Part shown: piece after piece, positions 45,776-56,124 of the stretch
Layout: the number at the start of each line of letters is the position of its first letter
Numbering within the stretch: position 1 is the stretch's first letter
Position numbers and translations under genes: made by a program
NCBI GenBank assembly: GCA_001695595.3
Contig: MBPM02000084.1
Span: forward strand, 62,001-126,000
Length of the DNA: 64,000 bases
From: Plasmopara viticola
Taxonomy: Eukaryota; Oomycota; Peronosporomycetes; Peronosporales; Peronosporaceae
Reading direction: 5' to 3'
Notes under the pieces: model-generated
What the model was told of the DNA's origin: nothing
Database searches by the model: none
What the model saw: the letters and a program-made list of their open reading frames with translations, nothing else

Positions 45776-46115
45776 ACCTTTGATGTCCTAAGTGAAGATT
45801 TTCCTCGCACCAAAATTTGTGATTGCCGAATATAAGAGCTCGTATGTTGATCCGTCACCTGACTTGAAGGTTGTATTGTTTTCGCAATCATGTGTCTTCA
45901 CGTTCGCCTGCTCTTTATCCACTGCGAGTGGCAGTGCTATGCATACGAATCGGGTGACCGTCGGCGAAGCATCAGAAATCACTATACGTCTTTTGAGACG
46001 ACTTGTCGCGTAGTTAGCTGCATAGTTCATTCGATAATGAGCGTAAGGCTGACCTGGTGCGAAGCGTGATTTGGCATACAATTTACAGAGCGATATTCAT
46101 TTCCTGCATGCCGGT

Positions 46116-46152
46116 GATGATATGGCTATTGCGTATGAAGTGCCATATCATC
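46116..46152. repeat. Short perfect inverted repeat (hairpin)
   Basis: The 11-bp arm gatgatatggc pairs perfectly with gccatatcatc across a 15-base loop. There is no T-run after it and no gene nearby that it would end. Confidence 0.6.
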
Positions 46153-47888
46153 GCTTGAGCAACGCTTGTTGCGAACAGCGCTTGCTGCATACCACTCAAG
46201 CATCATTTCATTATCTAGACTCTTCTAAATTATAAAGAACTAGACACACCCGCTGTGACGGCTTTTATATTTAATCTCATTGCTCTACACTTTTTCCAGA
46301 TGGATACGGCAAAACTTTCTTCCTGTGAGACAGCCACGCGATAAAAATATTTGTTTTGATGCACCACATACGCGAAGTATTTTTGGCCCTCGGCGTGCCA
46401 AATTCAAACTACACCAGCTGAAATAGTTGGTTCAGCATCCCCCAATTTGACTAGCGCAATGTAGCAACCATCACCTTGGTGGATCGAGAGCCGGTCCGCG
46501 CGATCAGCTTCTTTATGCAAATCGCTCAACGTGCTCATTTCCTCTCCCGCATTGTCTGGTTCGATACCCATAGGCTCCGAATTAAGACAGCCGGAGATAG
46601 GTCACTGAAGTGGACGAGTCATCACACCCGAGTGTGTGACTGCCCTACCAAAATGCGCCCGATTGGGTAGTTTGGGTGGGGGACGCCCCACTGACCGAAA
46701 AAGCCCCATAGCGTAATGAGGGGTACGGAACCCGGTCCCAATATGGGTCACATTGCTATCAGCGTCCCGCGATAGAGACAGCTCAGTCCTAACGCGTGGG
46801 TTCCAGAAGCTCAAATCTCTCTCCCACATTGTCATTGCGAGCTTGTTTGCGGTGCCATGATGGCGCTTCACAGTGTCTCGAGCAGTGACTCGAGCCCTCG
46901 TTGCAGAATGAAGAATGATGCCGCCTTGTTCAGACACCACGCGCTCTCGCCATGCAAAATTATAAGATTTGATGGCTTGATTGTCCTCTCGATGAGGAAG
47001 TTGTCGTATACTCGTCCGGGTGGTTTTGGACGTCGTCTGCGAATGTGTTAGTTCCTCGAGAAGACCGCAAATATCCATGTCATAAACCTGAGCGACTCCG
47101 CAGTGATTGAGTCGTCAAAAACGGGCTCTGATGAAAGCATCACCGGCGAGACACGACGCGCCTCGCGGTGATCCATTCAGAAAAATGTCAACTGTATTAT
47201 TTTAATTAAGCCTGCTTTTATTTGTCGAACAGCACCTCGACGAGCTGCTCGTTCCAATCAACTTGTGTCCGCCACGTCTTTTTGTCGCAGCTTTCGAATA
47301 CTCCGTGAGGTTTCAGTACCACAATTTGTTGTTAGTACAAGCGCTGTCGCAGACTTCACTTGAGGGGCAAATATTACGATGCGACCTTCTCTCGAGAAAG
47401 CTGACTTCAACTTCGTGCATCCGATTCTAGCGCTGAATGAACGCGCATTAGGATCGTCAAAGTGCTTCGTTTGATGCACTATCCATTGTGTTGCTGCTCA
47501 TCTTTCGAAACCGCTAAATGCGATTGAAATGCTTGCCTTTAACAAATTACAGAACCTATGGCTTGATGTCTTAATCCACACCGCCGAGGCACTTGCCGTG
47601 ACGTCTTGCTGTAGCCAGCCGCATGCCTTGCCCCCACTCGCGCTTCGTCGTCTCTGATGATGCTGGGGCTGCTCCGCTTGTTGTTGACATGTCGATAATT
47701 TCTTTGATTAGTATTTTCGGGCCTACAAGTCGCACAATAGCACTCGTGTGCTTCGCAAAAGTTGCCTTCGCTGCTTGACTCAATCTCCCTTTGGTTTGAC
47801 TGTCGAATTTCATGTACAATTTCTTAAGTGACTTGTAACTGCACTCTTGCTAACTTGAAGTATGTAGTGGATCCTCTCCTCATACATG

Positions 47889-47963
47889 TTACATATTTTA
47901 AGCATCGCTCAAAAGGTAGTACCTGTGAGCTACTACACTTTGAGCGGTGCTTGAAATATGTAG
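47889..47963. repeat. 34-bp imperfect inverted repeat with a 7-base loop
   Basis: Arm 47,889-47,922 (ttacatattttaagcatcgc...) pairs with arm 47,930-47,963 (...gcttgaaatatgtag) with about six mismatches in 34, giving a 75-nt hairpin. A third, direct copy of the end motif (cttgaagtatgtagt) lies just upstream near 47,856. It could be the core of a miniature inverted-repeat element or a small-RNA precursor; nothing in the sequence decides between these. Confidence 0.6.
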
Positions 47964-48599
47964 TCGGTTCTTATGGCGCGAAGTGGTTTTTAGCTTACAT
48001 AGACAACTAACTACAAGAGAGTCATTTTGGCTCAGAGTCAAGCTTTGCCCGACGATGTGGTCGCCTTCGGTTAACTCCGCCTGCTTAAGGCATCAAGAAG
48101 GAAAGAACGTCTTTGCAAGAGATACACCTTTTCCGGTCCAATTGGTTACGTTCCTCGTGCGTATATTTTCTGCATATGCCTAAAGTTTGTATGCAAAAAA
48201 AATTGCCTTCTAAAATCCACGTACTCATCAACAAGTAGAAGTGTGGCCAAGACGAGCAGGAACTGAAATGCAGCTCAGTTCTTTGACATGCTAATAATCC
48301 ATACATTCGGTCTTTGGTCTACTCCTACACATGCAATCTTCAAGCGTTCGCAGCACTAGAGAAATGCTCGCAAAATTTGCGAGGCTATAATCACACACTG
48401 AGTCCTGAACTGTTGAATAATGAGGGGACAACTTTGATAATCATGGGGTTGTGTACCCATAAGCGGGGAGGATTACACTTCTCTGGAGGCTCGTCAGATT
48501 GGTTGGCGGGCGGGATGTTACGCCACGCTTTAATAGTATTATTTTTGCTAAAAAGGATCTAAAAAGCTGCAATTGTTTTGATATCTGTCAATTTTAACA

Positions 48600-49115
48600 A
48601 TGGAGCTAAAGGACCAGGTCGAGGCGGAAATGGCCCGCTACCGTGCATTGCAAGATGAGGTCCAAGTGCTTGCAACGCAGCGACAGACATATGCGCAGCA
48701 AGCGAACGAGAATGACATGGTAAAAACGGAGCTGGATTTGTTGGATGAGGAAGCTAAAGTATACAAACTCGTGGGCCCAGTTTTGCTCAAACAAGAAGTC
48801 GACGAGGCCAAGAGCAATGTAAAGAAGCGCCTCGAGTTCATTAATAACGAGCTGTTAGTAGTAAGCAGCAGAAAGAGTTGAGCGCAGAGCTTACCGCTTG
48901 TTGCATACACTACCTAGGAAAAAGGTGAACACCAAGATTGAGACAAAGGAGAAAGAGGCTGTGGGCATTCGCACAAATGTACGTGACCTTATAGCTTCAA
49001 GCTCTGAACAAAAGCTGATTATGGATAAAAAATGTTTTTCTAGATTGCCAATCTGCAGATGGAGATGCAAAAGCGTGCGGCGGAGGCTGCTAAGGGCGCT
49101 GTGGCGGCTTATTAA
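48600..49115 (+). CDS. PFDN6: Prefoldin subunit 6 (beta-type), three exons
   Basis: This is a subunit of the cytosolic prefoldin hexamer, which passes unfolded actin and tubulin to the chaperonin CCT. Exons are 48,600-48,853, 48,918-48,978 and 49,044-49,115, with introns of 64 and 65 bp. The spliced product is 128 residues, the usual length. Family marks are ELDLLDEEAKVYKLVGPVLL in the middle and the join FINNEL-KKVNTKI across intron 1, which matches the family's second helix. The N- and C-terminal parts are heptad-rich coiled coils, with ANLQMEMQKRAAEAA at the end. Intron 1 needs donor GTTAGT; a nearby GTAAGC would give a frame that stops early. Intron 2 uses GTACGT. The gene converges on the methylthiotransferase gene, 79 bp away. 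Identification is secure; the intron 1 donor is inferred from frame and family fit. Confidence 0.9.
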
Positions 49116-49174
49116 AGTAGCAGATGAGCTAAACACGCTCAATATCGTTTCTATTGTTGTCCACCTTGTGTTGC

Positions 49175-49180
49175 AATAAA
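49175..49180 (+). terminator. Possible poly(A) signal for PFDN6
   Basis: AATAAA lies 59 bases after the prefoldin stop codon, within the short convergent gap. The motif is not strongly conserved in oomycetes, so this is suggestive only. Confidence 0.35.
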
Positions 49181-49194
49181 GTACTAGCTAAAAG

Positions 49195-50982
49195 CTAAAG
49201 CAACAATGCGTCACGTGAGTGCAGTCTTGCGCCGAGTAACTCCGGAGGCACAATCTCTGCGACCTCTTGCAGCGTAGTGCGTGCCAGAGGAGTTGCGTGG
49301 AGAGTGTGACGACCAGCCTCGTGTGCGGCAGCGGTAGTCGGAGCAGCGCCTAAAGTGTGCGGCAGCGGTAGGAACTTGGAAGCCAATGCGCCTGCCTGTT
49401 TCGTAAAAGAGCGCAAAGAAGCTGGCATTTCCTGGTTAGACCGACGACTAGGGCCCTGCACGAGTACTATGTGCAGGCGATCTGAATCTTCAATGTGGTT
49501 CTTGCGTGTGACAACTTCACTAAATGTATCAATAATTTCGCGAAGACGACGCAGCTTGTTCTCTTGAGAGACGTCGTCTTCCATGCGGTGTGCTGCGTGA
49601 GTACGAGCACGCATCGAGTACGCAAACATGAAAGCTTGGTCGTAGCACACTTGACGCATGAGCGAGATCGTATCTTTGTGTTCCTCCTCTGTCTCACCAC
49701 AGAACCCGGCGATAAAGTCAGAGGAAATTGCAACACCGGGAATACGGGTACGCATGTTGTCCACTAGCGCTAGATACGCCTCACGCGAGTAGCCACGACG
49801 CATGCGCTCTAGTATAGTGGTGCTACCGCTCTGAGCAGGCATGTGAATCTGTTTGCATATGTTCGGACGCTCATTCACCAGATCAAGGACTTCGTTCGGA
49901 AAGTCCTTTGGGTGTGGCGACGTAAAGCGTAAACGCATCTCTGGGTTGACACGCGAGACTTGGTCTAACAAGTCGGCAAAACGGAATCCAGGCGCGTCAC
50001 GCGAGCGAAACATGTTGCTAAAGCCAACAGACGCAACGTAGCCACGGCCATTCTCAGCTGCACCCTCTGACTTCTTGTCGTGATACGAATTGACATTTTG
50101 TCCAAGCAACACGACTTCCTTCACGCCCTCGTGACTTAGCGCGCGCACTTCATCGAGAATCGAGTGCATGACGCGACTACGCTCACGTCCACGTGTGAAT
50201 GGTACAATGCAATAGGAACACATGTTGTTGCAGCCACGCATAATCGATACAAAGGCCGACGGACTCTGCGGGTTGGCGCGCACAGGCGCAATGTCTGCAT
50301 ACGTTTCATCCAGCGAAAGCTGCACGTTGACTGCAGATTCCCCATTCGCGAGAACCACTCGTAAGAGGTTTGGGAGGTCGCGATAGGCATCAGGGCCCAC
50401 AACCAAGTCTACCATTTTGTCGGATTCTAGCAACTTCTTCTTGAGTCGCTCAGCCATGCAGCCCAGGACGCCAACAGTTTGCACTCGCTGATGCTGCAGA
50501 CGCATTAGCTTCGCTTTCACCTGACGCAGCATTTCCAGGCGATTCCAAATCTTGGCTTCGGCATTGTCGCGTATGGCGCACGTGTTAAGTAGCACCACGT
50601 CGGCATCGTCAACACTGCGCGCAGATGTGTATCCGTTCTTGAGAAGAATAGCACGCACGATCTCTGAATCGGCCGAGTTCATCTGGCACCCGTACGTTTC
50701 AATAAAGAAGGACCGGGTGTGTGTCTCTTGCTGCTCTTCGAGTTCTTCTAGCGACTGGATGGAGCTGGGAAAATTCATCTCGCTGATCGCCTCGACCGAG
50801 GGCTGGTGGTGGTCGTGCAGAGTCTCCAAGAAGTCACCAAGACTCGGACCGTCGGCGACAAGGCGTGAGCTAGTAACCTTTGTCTTCTTCAATTGCACAC
50901 GACTACTGCTGCTCATGGAACGCACTACATCAATCGCTCGTGATGTGCGCGCGGCCAAGACGCGACGACCCGCAGCTAGCAT
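49195..50982 (-). CDS. CDK5RAP1: CDK5RAP1/MiaB-type tRNA (ms2i6A37) methylthiotransferase, mitochondrial
   Basis: This radical-SAM enzyme adds a methylthio group to isopentenyl-A37 of tRNAs. The single frame is 595 residues. Residues 1-32 are Arg/Ala/Ser-rich without acidic residues apart from D18, a typical mitochondrial presequence. The N-terminal methylthiotransferase domain starts at ETYGCQMNSADSE and supplies Cys99, Cys135 (LLNTCAIRDNAE) and Cys175 (GCMAERLK) for the second Fe-S cluster. The radical-SAM cluster is Cys251-x3-Cys255-x2-Cys258 (CNNMCSYCIVPFTRGRERSR). Later motifs are VLLGQNVNSY, FTSPHPKDFP, PAQSGS and SDFIAGFCGETEEEH. The C-terminal TRAM domain begins (HIVLVQGPSRRSNQ) but then changes to an Ala/Pro/Leu-rich tail unlike the family. 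CDK5RAP1 is preferred over bacterial MiaB because of the context and presequence. It is divergent from the RAD5-like gene. Confidence 0.92.
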   Translation of the reverse strand: MLAAGRRVLAARTSRAIDVVRSMSSSSRVQLKKTKVTSSRLVADGPSLGDFLETLHDHHQPSVEAISEMNFPSSIQSLEELEEQQETHTRSFFIETYGCQMNSADSEIVRAILLKNGYTSARSVDDADVVLLNTCAIRDNAEAKIWNRLEMLRQVKAKLMRLQHQRVQTVGVLGCMAERLKKKLLESDKMVDLVVGPDAYRDLPNLLRVVLANGESAVNVQLSLDETYADIAPVRANPQSPSAFVSIMRGCNNMCSYCIVPFTRGRERSRVMHSILDEVRALSHEGVKEVVLLGQNVNSYHDKKSEGAAENGRGYVASVGFSNMFRSRDAPGFRFADLLDQVSRVNPEMRLRFTSPHPKDFPNEVLDLVNERPNICKQIHMPAQSGSTTILERMRRGYSREAYLALVDNMRTRIPGVAISSDFIAGFCGETEEEHKDTISLMRQVCYDQAFMFAYSMRARTHAAHRMEDDVSQENKLRRLREIIDTFSEVVTRKNHIEDSDRLHIVLVQGPSRRSNQEMPASLRSFTKQAGALASKFLPLPHTLGAAPTTAAAHEAGRHTLHATPLARTTLQEVAEIVPPELLGARLHSRDALLL

Positions 50983-51061
50983 TTTATCTTTGAATCCTTG
51001 ACTAGCAAAACATATATCCCGCGTAATCCGGGTACAAGAGGGTTACATTGTATACTAATCG
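50983..51061. promoter_or_regulatory. Divergent promoter between the methylthiotransferase and RAD5-like genes
   Basis: Only 79 bp separate the two start codons, so both promoters and 5' leaders must fit in or overlap this gap or the coding sequences. No TATA box is obvious, and I could not place an oomycete initiator motif with confidence. Confidence 0.5.
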
Positions 51062-54000
51062 ATGGAAACAACGCTATGGAGCTGCTCGCGCTGCACGTAT
51101 GAGAACGAGGCGCTTGTGCCTCAATGCTCTATGTGTCACACTGCGCGACCTACGACAATAGCATCTGTGAAAGGTCTCGTGAAGAAGGCGAAGGTCAAGT
51201 CACCGTCAGAGTCGTCGCTGCTCTTTGGCGTTGGTAGTTCCATAGCACAGGAGCAAGAACGCATTGAGAAGAAGCTGCAGCAATTAAATGAGCTAGGCAT
51301 TAAGCTGTCACGTGGCGAGATGATGACGCTTCTAAAGCGCAACTGCTTCAGTGTTCATGGGGCTGCGTCCGAGTACTTTGAGCGTCTGATTAGAACAGAC
51401 GCCATAGTTCAAGTGGACGAGGAAGCCAACCAGAAACTCGAGAGGACACTAAAGAAGCTTGAAACTGTGGACACAGTTGACGAAAGCTTTGAAGTACTGG
51501 GGAAAACTACGATGCAGGCTTTGGTGAATCGTCAAGGTGCCGAATTGCTAGTGGGAGACGAATTGCTGCTACATGCGGAGAACGCGGGCAAGAAAAGGTT
51601 GAAACCAGGAGTGTCAGCCACTTCCACCCTTTCGGGTATTGTACGAATTGCCACGTTGCAGCACTCGCAGATTGGACGCTTGGAGAGGAACATGGAGATG
51701 TTGTTACATCCATTGATGAAGGCTGGTCTGGTCAAGCTTAGTGGCGTGTGCGAAGTCCCGCCTGCATCGTCACACATGTTCGCGTCGTTTGACGTAAGTG
51801 CTAGCTATAATTGTTTTACCAAGAGTTTCATCATTTAAGGTTAGTGTGTGGGGATGCATGTAGGTAAGTGTGTTTGTGTACATCAGTCTGAAAGCATTCG
51901 ACGTGTTTCAAGAGGGCAACGCAAATTTTCACCTCTCGGATCAGCTCTACAGTTTGCTGCAATTTTTCAATGAAAGTAACGAGCCCTCGTTGGATGCATT
52001 ACCGTCACGTACAGCTCTTCCCATGGACGATCCGTCATCGCAGGTGGATCCAGAGGAACTCGATACTCTATTCTCCGAGTGCCTTGGAGCAAACGAACTT
52101 CAAAAATCGGTGGATGGCTCATACAGTGATCCATCGGAAGACCTTGTACAATATCTCAATGCTATCGTGCTACAAGATCACCAAAAACAAGCCCTTCGAT
52201 GGATGTTGTGGCGAGAGAATTTGTTGAAAAACGGCGTCAGTAACCAGAAGCGTACCGATCCGGTACGTGTCATCGCTGTTATAAAAAAGCTTCAAGAAGT
52301 TAAATGTGCTCATTTTGATCACTACATAGATATGGGAGGAACGTCATTTTCGCTCTAAAACTACATACTTCGTTAATCCTTACGAGAAAAGTGCGTCGTT
52401 ATTTTGCCCAGAGCCTCCTGCTCCCTGTCTTGGTGGCATTCTGGCAGATGATATGGGGATGGGTAAGCGCTGCGATATTGTCTTCGAACATGGTGTTTGA
52501 GGTTGTATTAATGCTTTGTGTATGCAGGCAAAACGCTGATGATACTTTCACTTATTGTGTACCAGAAGCACATTGGCGAAGAGAAAGCTATGAAGAAAAG
52601 CGGTGACTCACTTGGTGTCGGTAAACCGAAAAAAAGAGGCAAGACGTTGGTGATTTGTCCATTGAGCTTGCTTCATCAATGGAAGAACGAAACGCAAGAT
52701 CGTTACTTACCAAACACATTAAGTGTTTATATCTACTATGGCGATCATCGCGACACTGGTACTAGACTTAATGCAAAGTCGTTGACCAAGAGCGACCTCG
52801 TGCTTACTACGTACGGAGTGCTGTCAGCCGAGGCTGGAAAGAATGGTGTTCTTATATCGACAGAGTGGAACCGCGTAGTTCTTGATGAAGCTCATAGGAT
52901 CAAGAATAGAGCGTCTAGCTGCTTCAAGGCGTGCTCTTCCTTAGTAGCTACGCATCGTTGGTGTCTCACTGGTACTCCAATACAAAATACCCTAGGCGAT
53001 ATGTTTGCGCTGCTCTGCTTTCTTCAATACCAGCCGTGGGATCGAGTTGCTTGGTGGAAGCGAGTAATTACAAAGCCGTTCGAAGATGGCGACGATGTGA
53101 ATGCACTTGGCCGCCTCAAAGCGCTTTTACTTCCAATATTACTACGTCGGACCAAGCAGTCGCGAGACAAGGAGGGCAATATGATTGCCAAACTTCCGCC
53201 AAAGCATCACGCGCTTTTGAATGCAGTTTTACTACAAAGACTTTTATTTTTTCTACGTCGATTTGCCAAACTTCCGCCAAAGCACATCGATTTAGTACAG
53301 CTCGAGTTTTCCACTGGTGAACGTGCGTTTTATCAGGCAATTTTCAATAAAAGCAGGGCAGAATTCAATGGATTTGTTGCGCGTGGTGCAGCTAGAACCA
53401 ATTACATTGCGATTTTTGCACTCTTGCTGCGTCTTCGCCAGGCTTGCGATCACCCGTTGCTCGCTTTAGGAAAGCAAGTCGAGGAAGCACGGAAGCCAGA
53501 CAACGAAAAGGGCAGTGCAGCCACGACTTTCGAATTGTCGTTCCAGCCACACGACAACGAGAGCTCGGAAGCCTACTACCAACGAATCGCAGCACAATTG
53601 CAAAAAGACATGCAAACTAGCAACCGTGCCCAGCCAATGGGAGAAGAAAGCACATTGAACAACGACAAAAGCTCAGTGCCTGGCGGCTTGACATCTTCTT
53701 ATATTGAAAGCGTACTCGCCCAAGTCGAAGATGGGTTGGACACGCAAGAGTGTCCCATCTGCTTGGACCCGCCACAAAACGCAGTTTTAACGCCTTGTGC
53801 CCACGTCCTGTGCGACTCTTGTCTGCGCGAAAGCCTCGTAAATGACCCCGACAATGGCTGTCCCGTATGTCGAAGTGTGATTGAGATGTCAAAAGTATTC
53901 AAGCTGCCTCCTCCCTCTGCGTCCAAAGCGCAGACTGAAGGTATACAAATTTCTGGCAGCTCACATCGAGCCGCTTCTGACGACGATGGCACGGGCTTTG

Positions 54001-54554
54001 AGTCGGCCAAGCTTCAGCAACTGTTGCGCGATCTTCGGGCCATTAAAGTGGAGAACGATAGGAAAAAGGCACCCGAGCTCAAGCGCAAAGTCGTTGTCTT
54101 TTCGCAATGGATGCCAATGCTGGACATGGTTTCAAGCCTTCTCGCGCGCCACGGGTTTTCCCACTGTACGTTCAACGGAGGCTTAAACCAGGAGGCTCGA
54201 GAGCGCGTGTTGACAAAGTTTGCCAAGGACCCAGACATTGAGGTTTTGGTCACAAGTCTCAAAGCTGGTGGCGTGGGGCTGAATCTTACTTGTGCGTCAG
54301 TCGTGATTCTGCTGGATCCGTGGTGGAATCCCGGCGTGGAGGAACAGGCGATTGACCGAGTGCATCGCCTGGGCCAGACGCAAGATGTCCTTGTGAAGCG
54401 CTACGTGGTCAAGGACACAGTGGAGGATATGATACTGCAGTTGCAACTACGCAAGGAGAAACTCGCCAAGCACGTGCTTGTAGTTGCAAAAACCCACAAC
54501 GAGCGACACAGCGAGCGCCTTCACCTCGATGATTTGCGAAGCTTTTTCCGCTAG
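51062..54554 (+). CDS. RAD5: RAD5/HLTF-type SNF2 ATPase with HIRAN and RING domains, four exons
   Basis: By family this is a nuclear DNA-damage-tolerance protein: a DNA translocase and a ubiquitin ligase acting on PCNA at stalled forks. Exons are 51,062-51,793, 51,864-52,262, 52,330-52,462 and 52,528-54,554 (introns 70, 67 and 65 bp), giving 1,096 residues. Residues 6-25 form a RanBP2-type zinc finger (W6, C8, C11, N15, C22, C25). A HIRAN domain follows at about 190-260 (GIVRIATLQHSQIGRL). The SNF2 motifs are DDMGMGKT (417-424, split by intron 3), LVICPLSLLHQW, DEAH at 541-544, TGTPIQN, VVFSQW, AGGVGLNLT and VHRLGQ (1033-1038). A C3HC4 RING lies inside the helicase at about 830-869 (CPICLDPP...CPVCRS), the RAD5 hallmark. 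An extra 26 residues at about 648-674 repeat AKLPPKH. HLTF is an equally fair name. Confidence 0.92.
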
Positions 54555-54630
54555 GACGATAATCACAAATGACAGGTTTGATCATTTTGGACCATTACAC
54601 TTGTTTTTTGTAATAGGCTAGTTAAACTGA

Positions 54631-54636
54631 AATAAA
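54631..54636 (+). terminator. Possible poly(A) signal for the RAD5-like gene
   Basis: AATAAA lies 76 bases after the stop and only 29 bases before the next ATG on the same strand, so the 3' end of one transcript and the leader of the next must nearly touch or overlap. Confidence 0.3.
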
Positions 54637-54665
54637 TTATCCCGAGCCAGGCTACGGAGCCCACG

Positions 54666-56019
54666 ATGCTGACGCGCTCACGCTCCAAAGCGTCCAAGCA
54701 ACCGGTATTTATCGACGACAATTGGAACGACGCGTATATTCAAACGAAAGACGAGCAGATTGATGCATTGCTGGCAGCTGATGGGTCGCAGCGGGGCTGG
54801 GACGAGCTCGCAGAGGAAAATTCGGAGGCCGACGAGAGTGACAGTGGCGAGAATGCGTGGTATACGGACTCGGACGACTCTACAGACAACGATGAGGATT
54901 GGCTTGAACGACCTCAACGGCTTTCTAAGTGGACTTTTTCTCAGCGGTGGGTGGCCGGCGGTGGCCTGCTTCAGAACGTAGGCTGGACGCTCGCCGTCGT
55001 TTGTGTGGCTCCCATGCTCTTCTACGTCTTTTTACTGAAACGTGACCAGCATTTGTGGCCACTGCAAAGTTTAACGCTTGCTGGCTCAATGTCAAAAGTG
55101 CTTTTGAACCTGTTCACCCTAGTCGCTGTGGCTGTGGCTTTCTATGGTGCTTCGTGCAATGTGGATCATTGGACGACGACCAATGTCTTGAATTGGCGGC
55201 AACTAGAGCTGGAACCTTCTGTTCAATGCGCAGAGAAATATTTGCAAGGCGGCAAGGAATTTGTGAAGCAAGTGGTGGAGGCATTGTCTGTTGTGTCAAA
55301 GCCCAAGCCTTCATTCAGGAGGTTGGGCGACGATATTTGGACGATGGTAGCGAGTTTGAATGCGCCAGTGGTCCGTCAATTGGGGGCATTGCTTGTGGGC
55401 TGTCTAATCACTTTAACGTGTTTTTATCGCGTGTGGGCCAAGACGTTGGTGCTGCTAACTGCTGTAGTTTACGTGGCGTTTAATGTGATGACCGAGATGA
55501 AAATGCAACAACGATCAGCGGTTTGGATTGCCTCGCTTGACCCCAACTTCGCCTTTGTCAACGAAAGTATCTTTGTGAGTCAAGATGTGGATGGTCTTTT
55601 GTGGCATTATTAGTCGTTACTCATTAGTTTTATATGTCAATTTATCTATCTATTGAAAAAAGGTTGCTATAGACGGACAAAATTTAGAAGACGGCGGATG
55701 TATAGCCTGGGCACCGTATTGGGGAGGTGTACAGCAGCGGCAAGCCCAAGCTTGTCCCAAGCATTTCCCACAGCAACTTAGCAATGGTGGTGTACTTGTC
55801 ACTTTTGGTCAGGTGAACGAATACGTGCCGTGCTATCTCAATGTCAAGGAAACTACCTCTGCGGTTGTTGTAGACGGCAAGATCCAGCCACTTGAATCGT
55901 TTAAATGCTTTGAAAGCATTCGCTTGCGTGTCAAGGACCAAAAGAGCGTGCCAGGCTGGTCTCTGCATCACCACCAGCAAGGAGAGGAGCCTCTCCCAGT
56001 GGAGAAGCATGAGCTGTGA
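54666..56019 (+). CDS. Unrecognised four-helix membrane protein, two exons
   Basis: Exons 54,666-55,574 and 55,663-56,019, with one 88-bp GT-AG intron, give 421 residues. The first frame alone ends 13 codons into the intron; splicing joins NESIF to VAIDGQNLEDGG in phase, followed by 118 well-composed codons, so the intron is well supported. The N-terminus (1-98) is hydrophilic with an acidic Asp/Glu/Ser run at 50-79. Four hydrophobic spans lie at about 105-124, 144-163, 237-255 and 258-275. The C-terminal 145 residues have several Trp, Cys and Gly residues (AWAPYWGGVQQ, FGQVNEYVPCYLNV) and look like a folded soluble domain. There is no signal peptide. I do not recognise the family. It follows the RAD5-like gene by 111 bp and converges on the coiled-coil gene. 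Confidence 0.75.
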
Positions 56020-56063
56020 CATCTGGCGAGTTGGTCTTACGTTTGGCAAATGCGTCTTCTTTA

Positions 56064-56069
56064 AATAAA
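56064..56069 (+). terminator. Possible poly(A) signal for the membrane-protein gene
   Basis: AATAAA 45 bases after the stop, inside the 105-bp convergent gap with the coiled-coil gene. Confidence 0.3.
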
Positions 56070-56124
56070 TCACGACAACGACTTGATGACACGCTTGCCA
56101 AATAAGAGATCGAGAAATAACACT

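Larger units (their letters stand above)
42619..48599. other. Long intergenic region without a supportable gene
   Basis: About 6 kb between the giant gene's start and prefoldin 6. I see only short ORFs (60-158 codons) without recognisable domains, several degenerate tandem repeats and two inverted repeats (listed separately), and a run of ten C near 44,814-44,823. Small frames around 45,273-45,455 (plus) and 46,602-47,819 (minus) have protein-like composition and could be transposon debris, but I could not name a family. The promoter of the giant gene must lie just right of 42,618; no clear core motif was recognised. Confidence 0.6.

Noticed and set aside
46602..47078. 158-codon minus-strand ORF as a gene
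   Set aside because: No domain or start context was recognised, and the surrounding DNA is decayed; possibly transposon debris but not supportable.
48842..48881. Unspliced end of prefoldin 6 (SSRKS) as the true C-terminus
   Set aside because: It would cut the second helix of the coiled coil; two 64-65 bp introns restore a full-length 128-residue subunit.
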